DNA from: Fimbriimonadales bacterium
GTDB taxonomy: Bacteria > Armatimonadota > Fimbriimonadia > Fimbriimonadales > ATM1
Direction of reading: 5' to 3'
NCBI GenBank assembly: GCA_025922995.1
Contig: JAICGT010000078.1
Span: 1-6,363, forward strand
Length of the DNA stretch: 6,363 nt
The notes beneath the pieces are model-generated. The model worked only from the letters and a program-made list of their open reading frames with translations. It did not search any database and had not been told where the DNA came from. Each line of letters opens with the position of its first letter. The stretch's first letter is position 1. Shown in pieces: positions 1 to 5,977 of the stretch. The position numbers and the translations under genes are program-made.

Positions 1-939
1 TCGATCGACGTTTTTGAGCGATTCAGGGATGACACAGGCGAGGACCCGTCGTTTCGTCAGCACGGTTACTTGTTTGTGACGGCAACGGAGGAGGGCGCGA
101 AACACCTTGCAGCCTGCGGGGATTTGCAGCGATCCTTGGGCATTCGGGTCGAGCCATTGGATCGCCCCGGAATCGAGGAACTCGCGACCTATCTCAATAC
201 GGAAGATCTCATCGCAGGCTCGTTCGGACCCGACGACGGCTACCTTGACCCGTACGCGGTGTGTCGCGGCTTCGAGAACGCCGCCAGGGCTGCCGGAGCG
301 AAGGCGATTTACAACAGTGAAGCGCTGGGTGGCAGCCGGAACAGTGTCGAGACCAATCACGGCCGCATCGACTGTGCTTCCGTTCTCCTGTGTCCTGGGC
401 ATTGGGCATCCGGATTAGCCGCGGGCTTCGGATTGCGGCTGCCGGTTCGCCACGAAATTCACATGCTCGCCATGACCGGGCCGGTCTCCGAGCTTCCCGA
501 CAACCTGCCGATGGTTGTCGACCTCGACACCAGCTTCCACTTTCGGCGCGAAGGGGACGGATTGCTCATCGGCTGCAACTGGCATCGTTCGGCACCGGAC
601 GATCCCGACGATCCGGCGGTTTTCGACTTCGAGTTTCTGACCGCCATCGCACCGAACGCACTGCACAGACTGCCGTTGCTGGAGCGCGTCGGATTCGATC
701 CTAAGCGCAGCTGGGCGGGGTATTACGCGGAAACGCCGGACAACCACGCAATTATCGGAGAGATGGAAGGAGTGTTCGTGGCGACGGGCTTAGGCGGCCA
801 CGGCATCATGCATTCACCTGCGGCCGGGCGGGCGATCGCGCAATTAATGCTGACGGGCAGTAGCGACGTCGACGTTTCGGCGCTGCGCCCTAGCCGGTTC
901 GCCGAGGGCGACCTGATCGTGGAGGCAATGGTGATCTAA
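1..939 (+). CDS. FAD-dependent oxidoreductase, DAO family (5'-truncated by window edge)
   Basis: The reading frame is open from the first base, so this is the last 312 codons of a gene that starts outside the window. TTG at 70 should not be taken as the start, because the codons before it encode a typical family segment (FRQHGYLFVTA, a strand before the substrate domain). Further DAO-family marks are FGPDDGYLDPY (nt 226-258), LPVRHEIHML near nt 440-470, GYYAETPDNHAIIG (nt 718-759) and the C-terminal FAD/substrate segment GLGGHGIMHSPAAGRAIA (nt 787-840). Relatives such as sarcosine oxidase beta-type, D-amino-acid or hydroxyproline dehydrogenases have about 370-390 residues, so the missing 60-70 residues should hold the N-terminal GxGxxG FAD-binding motif. 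The enzyme probably oxidises an amino acid or N-methyl amine in the cytoplasm; the substrate cannot be told. An SDR gene follows after 17 bases on the same strand. Confidence 0.88.
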   Translation, partial: SIDVFERFRDDTGEDPSFRQHGYLFVTATEEGAKHLAACGDLQRSLGIRVEPLDRPGIEELATYLNTEDLIAGSFGPDDGYLDPYAVCRGFENAARAAGAKAIYNSEALGGSRNSVETNHGRIDCASVLLCPGHWASGLAAGFGLRLPVRHEIHMLAMTGPVSELPDNLPMVVDLDTSFHFRREGDGLLIGCNWHRSAPDDPDDPAVFDFEFLTAIAPNALHRLPLLERVGFDPKRSWAGYYAETPDNHAIIGEMEGVFVATGLGGHGIMHSPAAGRAIAQLMLTGSSDVDVSALRPSRFAEGDLIVEAMVI

Positions 940-956
940 CCTGCCAGAATTGGCGG

Positions 957-1559
957 ATGGAAAACCGTATTGTAGTGACGGGGGCGAGCGGGGCTCTCGG
1001 CGGCCCCGTCGTAGAGCGGCTTGCGCAGACCGGCGAAATCCTGACATCAGAGGTAGACCTTGCGGACTTCAAGAAGACAGAGGAGTGGGCGGACAAGGTC
1101 GGCTCGCCGGTACACGGCCTTGTCGCACTCGCGGGCGGATTTCAAATGCGCGACCTCGGCAAAATGGATGATTCGGCTTACTGCGAAATATTCGACATGA
1201 ACGCACGCACGGCGTTTTCGACGCTCAACGCATTCGGAAAATACATTGTCGATGGCGCCGGCGTCGTTTTGGTAGGGAGCCAAGCATATACCGGAGCAAA
1301 GGGCATGAGCGCTTACGCCGCATCGAAGGCTGCGGTGGTTTCACTTGCGAAAAGCGCCGCTCTCGAATGGAAGGATCGCGGCATACGGGTCAATGTGATC
1401 TTGCCCGATATTATCGACACACCTGCAAACCGAGAGTCCATGCCGGATGCCGATTATGACAAATGGCAGAAGCCTTCCGAAATCGCGGAGGTAATTGCTT
1501 TTTTGTTGTCGGAAAAAGCGATCAATGTCAAGGGGAACGCACTCGATTTGGAACGGTAG
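957..1559 (+). CDS. Short-chain dehydrogenase/reductase, compact, dihydropteridine-reductase-like
   Basis: A 200-residue NAD(P)-dependent oxidoreductase of the SDR superfamily. Visible parts in order: glycine-rich nucleotide loop TGASGALG (8-15), ALAGGF (58-63) in place of the usual NNAG, N82, S108 in LVGSQA, the catalytic Y120-AAS-K124 pair, then RVNVILPDIIDTP (144-156). The stretch DTPANRESMPDADYDKW (154-170) and the AGG motif recall dihydropteridine reductase (QDPR) and its bacterial relatives rather than ordinary FabG-type SDRs; this comparison is from memory. Only about 50 residues separate the glycine loop from the AGG motif, against 75-80 in classical SDRs, so the beta2-alphaC segment that normally sets NADH/NADPH preference is reduced. 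The total length is also short of the usual 240-250. ATG at 957 fits the fold start exactly, but no clear Shine-Dalgarno precedes it (only GGCGG touching the ATG). Likely co-transcribed with both neighbours. The substrate is unknown. Confidence 0.9.
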   Translation: MENRIVVTGASGALGGPVVERLAQTGEILTSEVDLADFKKTEEWADKVGSPVHGLVALAGGFQMRDLGKMDDSAYCEIFDMNARTAFSTLNAFGKYIVDGAGVVLVGSQAYTGAKGMSAYAASKAAVVSLAKSAALEWKDRGIRVNVILPDIIDTPANRESMPDADYDKWQKPSEIAEVIAFLLSEKAINVKGNALDLER

Positions 1560-1569
1560 TCGTTGCCTC

Positions 1570-2271
1570 ATGAACATCCCCGGCATCATCCACCAGACAT
1601 GGAAATCCAAAGACGCGCCCGTGCGCTGGCAAGGGGCGGTCGAAAGCGTGAGGCGCAACCATCCTGGGTGGCGCTACATCCTATGGACCGATGCGGAAAT
1701 GGAAGCGCATGTCAAGGATCGGCAGCCGGCGCTGTGGCCGATTTATCAAGGATTCGAAAAGAACATCATGCGGGCCGATGTCTTCCGATACGTGGCGATG
1801 CACGATTTCGGCGGCCTCTATTGCGACCTCGACTACGAGTTCCTGCGGCCCTTTCCGTACGGGGACGCCGAACTGCTGCTTTCGTATGAATTTGCGCTCG
1901 ACTTCGGCGATGCGCGCGACCAGATCGCGAACTATGTTTTTGCATCCCGACCGGGGCACCCGTTTTGGAAGGACGTGATCGCGGATATCATCGGCAGCCC
2001 GCCTAGCGTAAACGATTACACGGACGTCGTCGACGCAACCGGCCCGGGTTTCCTCAGCCGCGTGTTCTTTGCCAATCGCGAGCGCTATGACGGTGTGGTT
2101 GTTACCGCCAAACCCGCACTCAGCCCGACGCGCCTGCACAGCTCGCTGGAACGCAAAATCCTGTTGAATTCCGGCGTCACGTACGGCATGCATCACGGTT
2201 CGGGCTCGTGGAAAGAACGTTGGACCCCGACCTACATTCGAACTAAGATTGCCAAGTTGCTTCGGTTCTGA
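1570..2271 (+). CDS. GT32-type glycosyltransferase (DXD sugar transferase, OCH1/capsular type)
   Basis: A 233-residue protein that starts with MNIPGIIHQTWK (1-12), the standard opening of GT32 / Gly_transf_sug enzymes. The core reads NIMRADVFRYVAMHDFGG (65-82) followed by LYCDLDYEF, with the metal- and nucleotide-sugar-binding D86-L-D88. ATGPGFLSRV (156-165) and HHGSGSW (208-214) are also usual in the family. Members move a hexose or hexosamine from a nucleotide sugar to a glycan, lipid or capsule precursor at the cytoplasmic face; donor and acceptor cannot be read here. The frame is open upstream to 1495 inside the SDR gene, but the homologous start is ATG at 1570, leaving a 10-base gap and no overlap. 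No Shine-Dalgarno is seen, so translation may be coupled to the SDR gene. The gene converges on galE across 51 bases, in which I see no convincing terminator. Confidence 0.9.
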   Translation: MNIPGIIHQTWKSKDAPVRWQGAVESVRRNHPGWRYILWTDAEMEAHVKDRQPALWPIYQGFEKNIMRADVFRYVAMHDFGGLYCDLDYEFLRPFPYGDAELLLSYEFALDFGDARDQIANYVFASRPGHPFWKDVIADIIGSPPSVNDYTDVVDATGPGFLSRVFFANRERYDGVVVTAKPALSPTRLHSSLERKILLNSGVTYGMHHGSGSWKERWTPTYIRTKIAKLLRF

Positions 2272-2322
2272 GCTGTCAAAATATTGGCCGATTTGCCTTT
2301 CGCGTACCAATCGCGAGCTTGC

Positions 2323-3297
2323 CTAGTACCCCTGCAAATGCGCTCGGCGCCAGTTCCACGCGTCGCGCACCATACCGACAAGTTCCGGATGCTTCGGCGT
2401 CCAGCCGAGCACTTCGTGTGCGCGTTCGGATGACGCGATCAACACTGCGGGATCGCCTTCGCGCGGCGGAGCGAACTCGAACGGAATATCGATACCTGTC
2501 ACCTCGCGCGCGGCCTCGATTACCTGCAAATTCGACGAGCCCTCGCCATTGCCTAAATTGAACGCGCGCTGCGGCAAGGACTGGATTTTGTCGAGGGCCA
2601 ACAGGTGCGCCAACGCAATATCCTTTACATGAATATAATCGCGCACGCAGGTTCCATCGGGTGTCGGATAATTGTTGCCGAACAATTTGAAACCGCTGCG
2701 AATTCCTAACGCCACTTCCAACAAAATCGGAATAATATGCGTTTCCTTTTCGCGGAATTCACCGTGCGCTTCCGTAGCGCCGCAAGCGTTAAAATAACGC
2801 AAACTGACGTGCTGTAAACCGTAAGCCCGTTCGTACCACGCCATCGCATGCTCGAGCGCTAGTTTTGATTCTCCGTATGTATTAACCGGTTTCTTTGTCG
2901 CGTTTTCGGTAATAGGTGATTCGTCGGGCTGACCGTAAACGGCGGCTGTAGAGGAAAAAACAATTTTGTCGATGCCGGCGATCCGCATCGCGTCCAATAA
3001 ATTCAGCCCGCCTACCAAATTAACGCGGTAATGCTTATCCGGATCGGTCATGGATTCGGAAACCAAAGTTTCGCCTGCCATATGCACGACGGCGTCGGCC
3101 TTGCTTTCCCTGAGGGCAGTCGTCAGGGCGTCGAAATCCAGGAGCGAAACGAGGTGAAAATCCGCTCGCGAATCGACGGCTTCGCGATGGCCCGTGCGCA
3201 GGTCGTCGATTACCGAAACTCCGTGCCCGGCGTCCGCCAGCATTTCCGTAACCACGCTTCCGATATAGCCCGCCCCGCCCGTAACAACCACTCGCAT
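2323..3297 (-). CDS. galE: UDP-glucose 4-epimerase
   Basis: A 324-residue extended SDR that interconverts UDP-glucose and UDP-galactose with bound NAD in the cytoplasm. Motifs: TGGAGYIGS (6-14, NAD loop), VIDDLRTGH (29-37, acidic pair holding the adenosine ribose), HMAGETLVSES (72-82), FSSTAAVYG (114-122, T117 at the place of E. coli Ser124), catalytic Y141-GES-K145, RYFNACGA (167-174), TCVRDYIHVKD (216-226) and REGDPAVL (279-286). Length and motif order match GalE, and the REGDPA segment separates it from most UDP-glucuronate epimerases and dTDP-glucose dehydratases; a UDP-GlcNAc epimerase activity is not excluded. ATG at 3297 is set by the fold start. No Shine-Dalgarno precedes it on the - strand; a weak -10-like TATCCT lies 9 bases before the ATG. 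It diverges from the lyase gene over a palindrome. The middle of the gene is clearly lower in GC than its ends. Confidence 0.96.
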   Translation of the reverse strand: MRVVVTGGAGYIGSVVTEMLADAGHGVSVIDDLRTGHREAVDSRADFHLVSLLDFDALTTALRESKADAVVHMAGETLVSESMTDPDKHYRVNLVGGLNLLDAMRIAGIDKIVFSSTAAVYGQPDESPITENATKKPVNTYGESKLALEHAMAWYERAYGLQHVSLRYFNACGATEAHGEFREKETHIIPILLEVALGIRSGFKLFGNNYPTPDGTCVRDYIHVKDIALAHLLALDKIQSLPQRAFNLGNGEGSSNLQVIEAAREVTGIDIPFEFAPPREGDPAVLIASSERAHEVLGWTPKHPELVGMVRDAWNWRRAHLQGY

Positions 3298-3303
3298 ACC
3301 GCG

Positions 3304-3309
3304 AGGAGG
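3304..3309 (+). promoter_or_regulatory. AGGAGG, Shine-Dalgarno-like, badly spaced
   Basis: A perfect AGGAGG on the + strand upstream of the lyase gene. No start codon lies at the usual 5-10 bases. The first in-frame alternatives are GTG 3334 and TTG 3337 (24 and 27 bases away), and the chosen ATG is 60 bases away. It partly overlaps the 22-bp palindrome, so it may be an operator half-site rather than a ribosome site. If the TACCCGCGGGTA core folded in RNA, the effective distance to GTG 3334 would fall to about 12 bases. Confidence 0.3.
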
Positions 3310-3327
3310 ATACCCGCGGGTAACCTC
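3306..3327. promoter_or_regulatory. 22-bp near-perfect palindrome, candidate operator
   Basis: The central TACCCGCGGGTA (3311-3322) is a perfect 12-bp palindrome. The dyad extends outward through GAGG (3306-3309) and CCTC (3324-3327), with one mismatch (A3310 against A3323), so 10 of 11 base pairs agree. It lies in the 72-base gap between the divergent galE and lyase genes, the typical position for a dimeric regulator's operator. As a hairpin it would have only a tight CGCG loop and no T-run follows, so a terminator is unlikely. The cognate regulator is not in the window. Confidence 0.5.
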
Positions 3328-3369
3328 GCAGGCGTGTTGAAACCCCGTATCGGCTCACCCGGCAGCATC

Positions 3370-4212
3370 ATGCGAGAATTGCTGAACACGCCGCCGCTGA
3401 TCGCGCCCGGAGTCTACGACGCAATCACGGCTCGAATCGCCGAAGCATCTGGTGCCAAAGCGCTTTATTTGAGCGGCGCCGGAGTGACGAACAGCATGAC
3501 CGCCATGCCGGATATCGCCATGATCACCATGGACGAAATGGCGCGCCAGGCAGCCTACGTTACGGGTGCGGTTCGGATACCGGTCTTCGCCGACGCCGAC
3601 ACGGGCTACGGCGAGGCCTGGAACGTCATGCGAACGGTAACCGAGTTCGAGCGAGCCGGCCTGGCGGGGCTGCATCTGGAAGATCAGCTTTCGCCAAAAC
3701 GCTGCGGCCATCTCGGCGGCAAGTCGCTAATCACAGCCGACGACATGGCAGCGAAAATTCGCGCGGCCGCGCATGCCCGCTCGAATCCCTCTTTCTTTAT
3801 CATTGCGAGAACCGACGCCCGCGGAGTGGACGGCTTAGACGCAGCCATCGAACGCGCGAAGCGGTACGTGGACGCCGGCGCGGATTGCATATTCCCTGAA
3901 GGACTGGAGTCATCGGACGAGTTCGCCGCATTTCGTGAACGCGTGACCGGCCCATTGCTTGCGAATATGACGGAGTTCGGAAGGACTCCGCTCATCACCG
4001 CAGCCGAATTCGGCAGGTTAGGTTACGAGATCGTCATCTTTCCCATGACGGCCTTCAGAGTCATGATGAAGGCGGTAGAAGAGGCGTATCAGACGCTCTT
4101 AAGAACCGGTACCCAAGCCGAGCTCATCGACAAAATGCGGACGCGCCAGGAGCTCTACGACCTCATCCGGTATCGGGATTACGAACTCCTCGACAAGAAA
4201 TTGGCGGAGTAA
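3370..4212 (+). CDS. prpB: Methylisocitrate lyase-like protein (isocitrate lyase/PEP mutase superfamily)
   Basis: A 280-residue alpha/beta-barrel enzyme expected to split 2-methylisocitrate to pyruvate and succinate in the methylcitrate cycle of propionate breakdown. Seen from the ATG: APGVYDAITARIAE (12-25), LYLSGAGV (32-39), the Mg-binding DADTGYG (75-81), LHLEDQ (101-106), the lyase loop KRCGH (110-114) with catalytic C112, IIARTDA (144-150), LANMTEFGRTPL (197-208) and a C-terminal MRTRQELYDLI. The KRCGH cysteine argues against phosphonomutases and oxaloacetate decarboxylases; NMTEFG and the tail fit PrpB closely. A dimethylmalate or related 2-alkylmalate lyase is the main alternative. The frame runs open upstream, and GTG 3334 would add 12 residues, a plausible second start because relatives often have about ten residues before the (L/M)RELL helix. 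No prpC or prpD is next to it. The stop codon lies in a terminator hairpin. Confidence 0.85.
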   Translation: MRELLNTPPLIAPGVYDAITARIAEASGAKALYLSGAGVTNSMTAMPDIAMITMDEMARQAAYVTGAVRIPVFADADTGYGEAWNVMRTVTEFERAGLAGLHLEDQLSPKRCGHLGGKSLITADDMAAKIRAAAHARSNPSFFIIARTDARGVDGLDAAIERAKRYVDAGADCIFPEGLESSDEFAAFRERVTGPLLANMTEFGRTPLITAAEFGRLGYEIVIFPMTAFRVMMKAVEEAYQTLLRTGTQAELIDKMRTRQELYDLIRYRDYELLDKKLAE

Positions 4213-4227
4213 AAAACTCCGCCAATT
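4199..4227. terminator. Intrinsic terminator hairpin, overlaps lyase stop codon, probably bidirectional
   Basis: Arms AATTGGCGGAGT (4199-4210) and ACTCCGCCAATT (4216-4227) pair perfectly over 12 bp around an AAAAA loop. The tail is TTCTTT-like on the + strand (the T-rich part starts in the 3' arm), and on the - strand it reads TTTCTT. The left arm encodes the last residues of the lyase, and its TAA begins at the final stem base. The metalloprotease gene ends 20 bases away on the other strand, so one hairpin can serve both converging genes. Confidence 0.85.
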
Positions 4228-4247
4228 CTTTGCGTAGCCGTCGGCAC

Positions 4248-5132
4248 TTACCGATAGCTACCCCACATGGAATTCATGCGGGTGCTTTGACCCGACGTGA
4301 ACTCGAACATGCACGCATCGTCCGTGTAGTCCATGAAGTTCGTAATCGGGTCGTTGCCGGGATATCGACCACCTTTGCAGGTATTCCTGCCTGTCGGGCA
4401 GCCGTACGCCGGGCTCCTCTCAGCCGGAGTGTCTGCAACGAAATCGTTGTTCGTGCTGCAACCGCCCTGGAAGGTGTGATAGAGGCCGAGCCAGTGCCCG
4501 ACTTCGTGGGTCGCCGTATCCCCGAGGTTGTAAGGGACAGCCGAACCTCCGGGCAGAGACGAGAAAAGACAAACCACGCCGTCCTTGGACGGGGCGGAGT
4601 TGTAGTTCCACGGGAAGGTCGCCCAACCCAGTAGCCCACCGCCGGGATTCGATGTGTACAGGTTAAGCGTATCGGCGCCTCCAACATGAAGCGCGTTCTT
4701 CATTTGAGTCTCAGCGCTGGTGCCCGGGCCCGCCGTGTACCACGAGGAGTTGGTCGTTCGGTCGACGGCTTGCAGAACGAAGTTGAACGGCGTGTTAGCT
4801 CCGCCGGTCTGCCCGCCAAAGGCATCGTTCAGAACGTCGATCTGCGCGTCGATCATCGATTGCGGGATGTCGCCGTTGGCGATCCCGGAACCCTTGTTGA
4901 TCACGTGCACAACGACCGGAATGACGACATTGCCGTCCACCGTGCGACCATACCGCTGCACAAAGCTCTCGACGCGAGCGATCTCCTCGGCCGAAGGCGT
5001 CACGGTGCCACAGCGAAGCGGCAGGAGATCCTGCTGAGCGCGAGCCGGCACGGGGTTCATCGAAAGCACGGCGACTCCGGCCGTGAAGACCGTGATTCCG
5101 CCCGCGAAGAATTTCCAGATAATCGGAGACAT
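4248..5132 (-). CDS. Secreted zinc metalloprotease, M43 (pappalysin/cytophagalysin) family
   Basis: A 294-residue exported metzincin peptidase. The N-terminus has the form of a signal peptide: K7, a hydrophobic core (about 8-24) and a likely cut after ARA (30-32). The propeptide-sized part is short, and the catalytic domain follows: [10 protein letters not shown] (70-79), INVLNDAF-like IDVLNDAF (98-105), the zinc site [11 protein letters not shown] with H209, E210, H213, G216 and H219, then [16 protein letters not shown] (230-238), cysteines 225, 245, 252 and 274 that probably form disulfides, and the Met-turn [11 protein letters not shown] (265-275). FTSGQSTRM near the end closes the domain, so there are no added C-terminal modules. 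The start at ATG 5132 is supported by an AGGGAGGA at 8 bases and by the signal peptide; a longer frame to GTG 5231 would bury the signal. The target protein is unknown; it probably acts outside the cell on host, prey or matrix proteins. Confidence 0.95.
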   Translation of the reverse strand: MSPIIWKFFAGGITVFTAGVAVLSMNPVPARAQQDLLPLRCGTVTPSAEEIARVESFVQRYGRTVDGNVVIPVVVHVINKGSGIANGDIPQSMIDAQIDVLNDAFGGQTGGANTPFNFVLQAVDRTTNSSWYTAGPGTSAETQMKNALHVGGADTLNLYTSNPGGGLLGWATFPWNYNSAPSKDGVVCLFSSLPGGSAVPYNLGDTATHEVGHWLGLYHTFQGGCSTNNDFVADTPAERSPAYGCPTGRNTCKGGRYPGNDPITNFMDYTDDACMFEFTSGQSTRMNSMWGSYR

Positions 5133-5140
5133 ATAAGTCG

Positions 5141-5148
5141 TCCTCCCT
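5141..5148 (-). promoter_or_regulatory. Strong Shine-Dalgarno of the metalloprotease gene
   Basis: On the - strand this reads AGGGAGGA, ending 8 bases before ATG 5132. It decides the start against the longer GTG form at 5231 and is the only well-spaced strong ribosome site in the window. Confidence 0.8.
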
Positions 5149-5174
5149 GATTCAAGATATTTTTTTGCTTGCCT

Positions 5175-5190
5175 GCCGCAGCTGTGCGGC
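5175..5190. promoter_or_regulatory. Small inverted repeat in the metalloprotease 5' leader
   Basis: GCCGCA and TGCGGC form a perfect 6-bp stem around a 4-base loop. It lies 42 bases upstream of the metalloprotease start. On the - strand it is followed by an A-run rather than a T-run, and on the + strand the T-run comes before it, so it is not an intrinsic terminator. It could be a leader hairpin or an operator. The surrounding gap (5133-5287) also has the short palindrome CCAATTGG (5262-5269). Confidence 0.3.
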
Positions 5191-5275
5191 CGCAACTGAA
5201 AGCATATCTGAAATTCGAGTCGCGCGTGCACATTCCTCCAACCTAAAATAGGAAATTCGTACCAATTGGGCGTGC

Positions 5276-5281
5276 GATAAT
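5276..5281 (+). promoter_or_regulatory. Possible -10 element, leaderless arrangement
   Basis: GATAAT matches the -10 consensus TATAAT at five of six positions and sits 12 to 7 bases before ATG 5288. Transcription would then start at about the ATG itself. No -35 match is seen 16-18 bases upstream and no Shine-Dalgarno lies before the ATG, so a leaderless mRNA is possible but unproven. Confidence 0.3.
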
Positions 5282-5287
5282 GTCGCC

Positions 5288-5920
5288 ATGCCTTTCCCGC
5301 CGTTCATTTCTGCAAAGCCCGCGGCGTCTGCCGACCTTCCTAAGATGCTGCTTCGCGTTTACGGCGTGCCCGCGTGGGCGCTGCGTGACGTGCCGAAAGC
5401 ATCGGCTTTCCTGGCTTTCAGCGACGCCACGGGCTGGTTGGGACACGGCACGTCCAAGTACATCAAGGACAAGGCCGACTTCGGCATCGACGACGCCATA
5501 GAGGCCCTGGGTCCCATTGCGCCGCTTCAGGCCGTCTCCTTGCCGGTACGCAGGCTGCCCGCCTCCCGGCTCGTGGTCATCAACATGTACGACGCTAGCA
5601 AGTTGACTTCCCGGGACGCGTTCACAGAAGCGTTTCGAAACGGCTGCCGGGAAGTATCACGCCACGGCGGTAAGACGATCACGTTCTTCGACCCAACGGC
5701 CGACTGGAACTATCAGGAAAGGCGCGTCGAAGCGACAGACACCGCCCGCGTCGTGGTCGGCTGCACTCTCGCGAACCGCGATCTCATCAAGGGCGCGAAC
5801 ATCATCGTGCCCAACGAGGCTGCCCGCGAGACTTACGTAGCCCTGGTCAATCGCGTATTCGACGAACAGTGGCGGCTGACTTCGGAGGACGCGGACTCGA
5901 TGGCCAAGCTGCTCGGTTAG
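5288..5920 (+). CDS. Uncharacterised protein, possible diverged macro domain
   Basis: A 210-residue protein with no signal peptide or membrane segment. I do not recognise a named family. The order of motifs resembles a macro (ADP-ribose-binding) domain: [19 protein letters not shown] (41-59) would match the N-x-x-x-L-x-G-x-G-x-A-x-x-I loop with D46 in the Asn place; [18 protein letters not shown] (82-99) the strand pair before 'VIH'; [21 protein letters not shown] (111-131) the helix before the strand reading 'IAFP'; and [10 protein letters not shown] (133-142) the second phosphate loop. The diphosphate loop is poor in glycine, so binding of ADP-ribose may be lost or changed. ATG 5288 is the first start after an in-frame TAG at 5249; M20 (nt 5345) is an alternative because residues 1-19 look disordered (Pro/Ala-rich). 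The gene diverges from the metalloprotease over 155 bases and ends 9 bases before a strong hairpin, so it is probably transcribed alone. Confidence 0.8.
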   Translation: MPFPPFISAKPAASADLPKMLLRVYGVPAWALRDVPKASAFLAFSDATGWLGHGTSKYIKDKADFGIDDAIEALGPIAPLQAVSLPVRRLPASRLVVINMYDASKLTSRDAFTEAFRNGCREVSRHGGKTITFFDPTADWNYQERRVEATDTARVVVGCTLANRDLIKGANIIVPNEAARETYVALVNRVFDEQWRLTSEDADSMAKLLG

Positions 5921-5929
5921 AGACAAATT

Positions 5930-5960
5930 GAAACAGCCCCCGAAAATCGGGGGCTGTTTC
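5930..5960. terminator. Strong intrinsic terminator, probably bidirectional
   Basis: A perfect 14-bp stem pairs GAAACAGCCCCCGA (5930-5943) with TCGGGGGCTGTTTC (5947-5960) around a 3-base AAA loop. The stem is GC-rich in the middle with A/T at its foot, so each strand ends in TTTC; the - strand continues AATTTGT. It lies 9 bases after the stop of the + gene and 17 bases beyond the stop of the converging - gene, and serves both. Confidence 0.92.
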
Positions 5961-5977
5961 GTTATCTGCTGGAGAGG

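Noticed and set aside
1681..2310. Long open frame on the - strand (209 codons) opposite the glycosyltransferase gene
   Set aside because: It mirrors the GT32 gene, shows no motif or family likeness, and has the composition of an antisense shadow.
2300..2316. Hairpin TCGCG / CGCGA between the GT32 gene and galE
   Set aside because: Only 5 bp with a 7-base loop and no T-run on either strand; too weak to call a terminator.
3337..3342. TTGAAA as a -35 box for the lyase gene
   Set aside because: No -10-like hexamer is found 16-18 bases downstream.
3031..3369. Upstream extension of the lyase frame to 3031
   Set aside because: It runs antisense through the start of galE and adds over 100 residues absent from the family; the fold begins near 3370.
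4686..5150. Open frame on the + strand (154 codons) opposite the metalloprotease gene
   Set aside because: Arg-rich shadow of a gene with full family motifs; no recognisable features of its own.
5161..5190. T-run plus hairpin as a terminator upstream of the macro-like gene
   Set aside because: The T-run precedes the hairpin on the + strand and becomes an A-run after it on the - strand, the wrong order for intrinsic termination.
5133..5231. N-terminal extension of the metalloprotease to GTG 5231, preceded by GGAGG
   Set aside because: GGAGG is only 3 bases from the GTG, and the extension would bury a good signal peptide that has its own well-spaced Shine-Dalgarno at ATG 5132.
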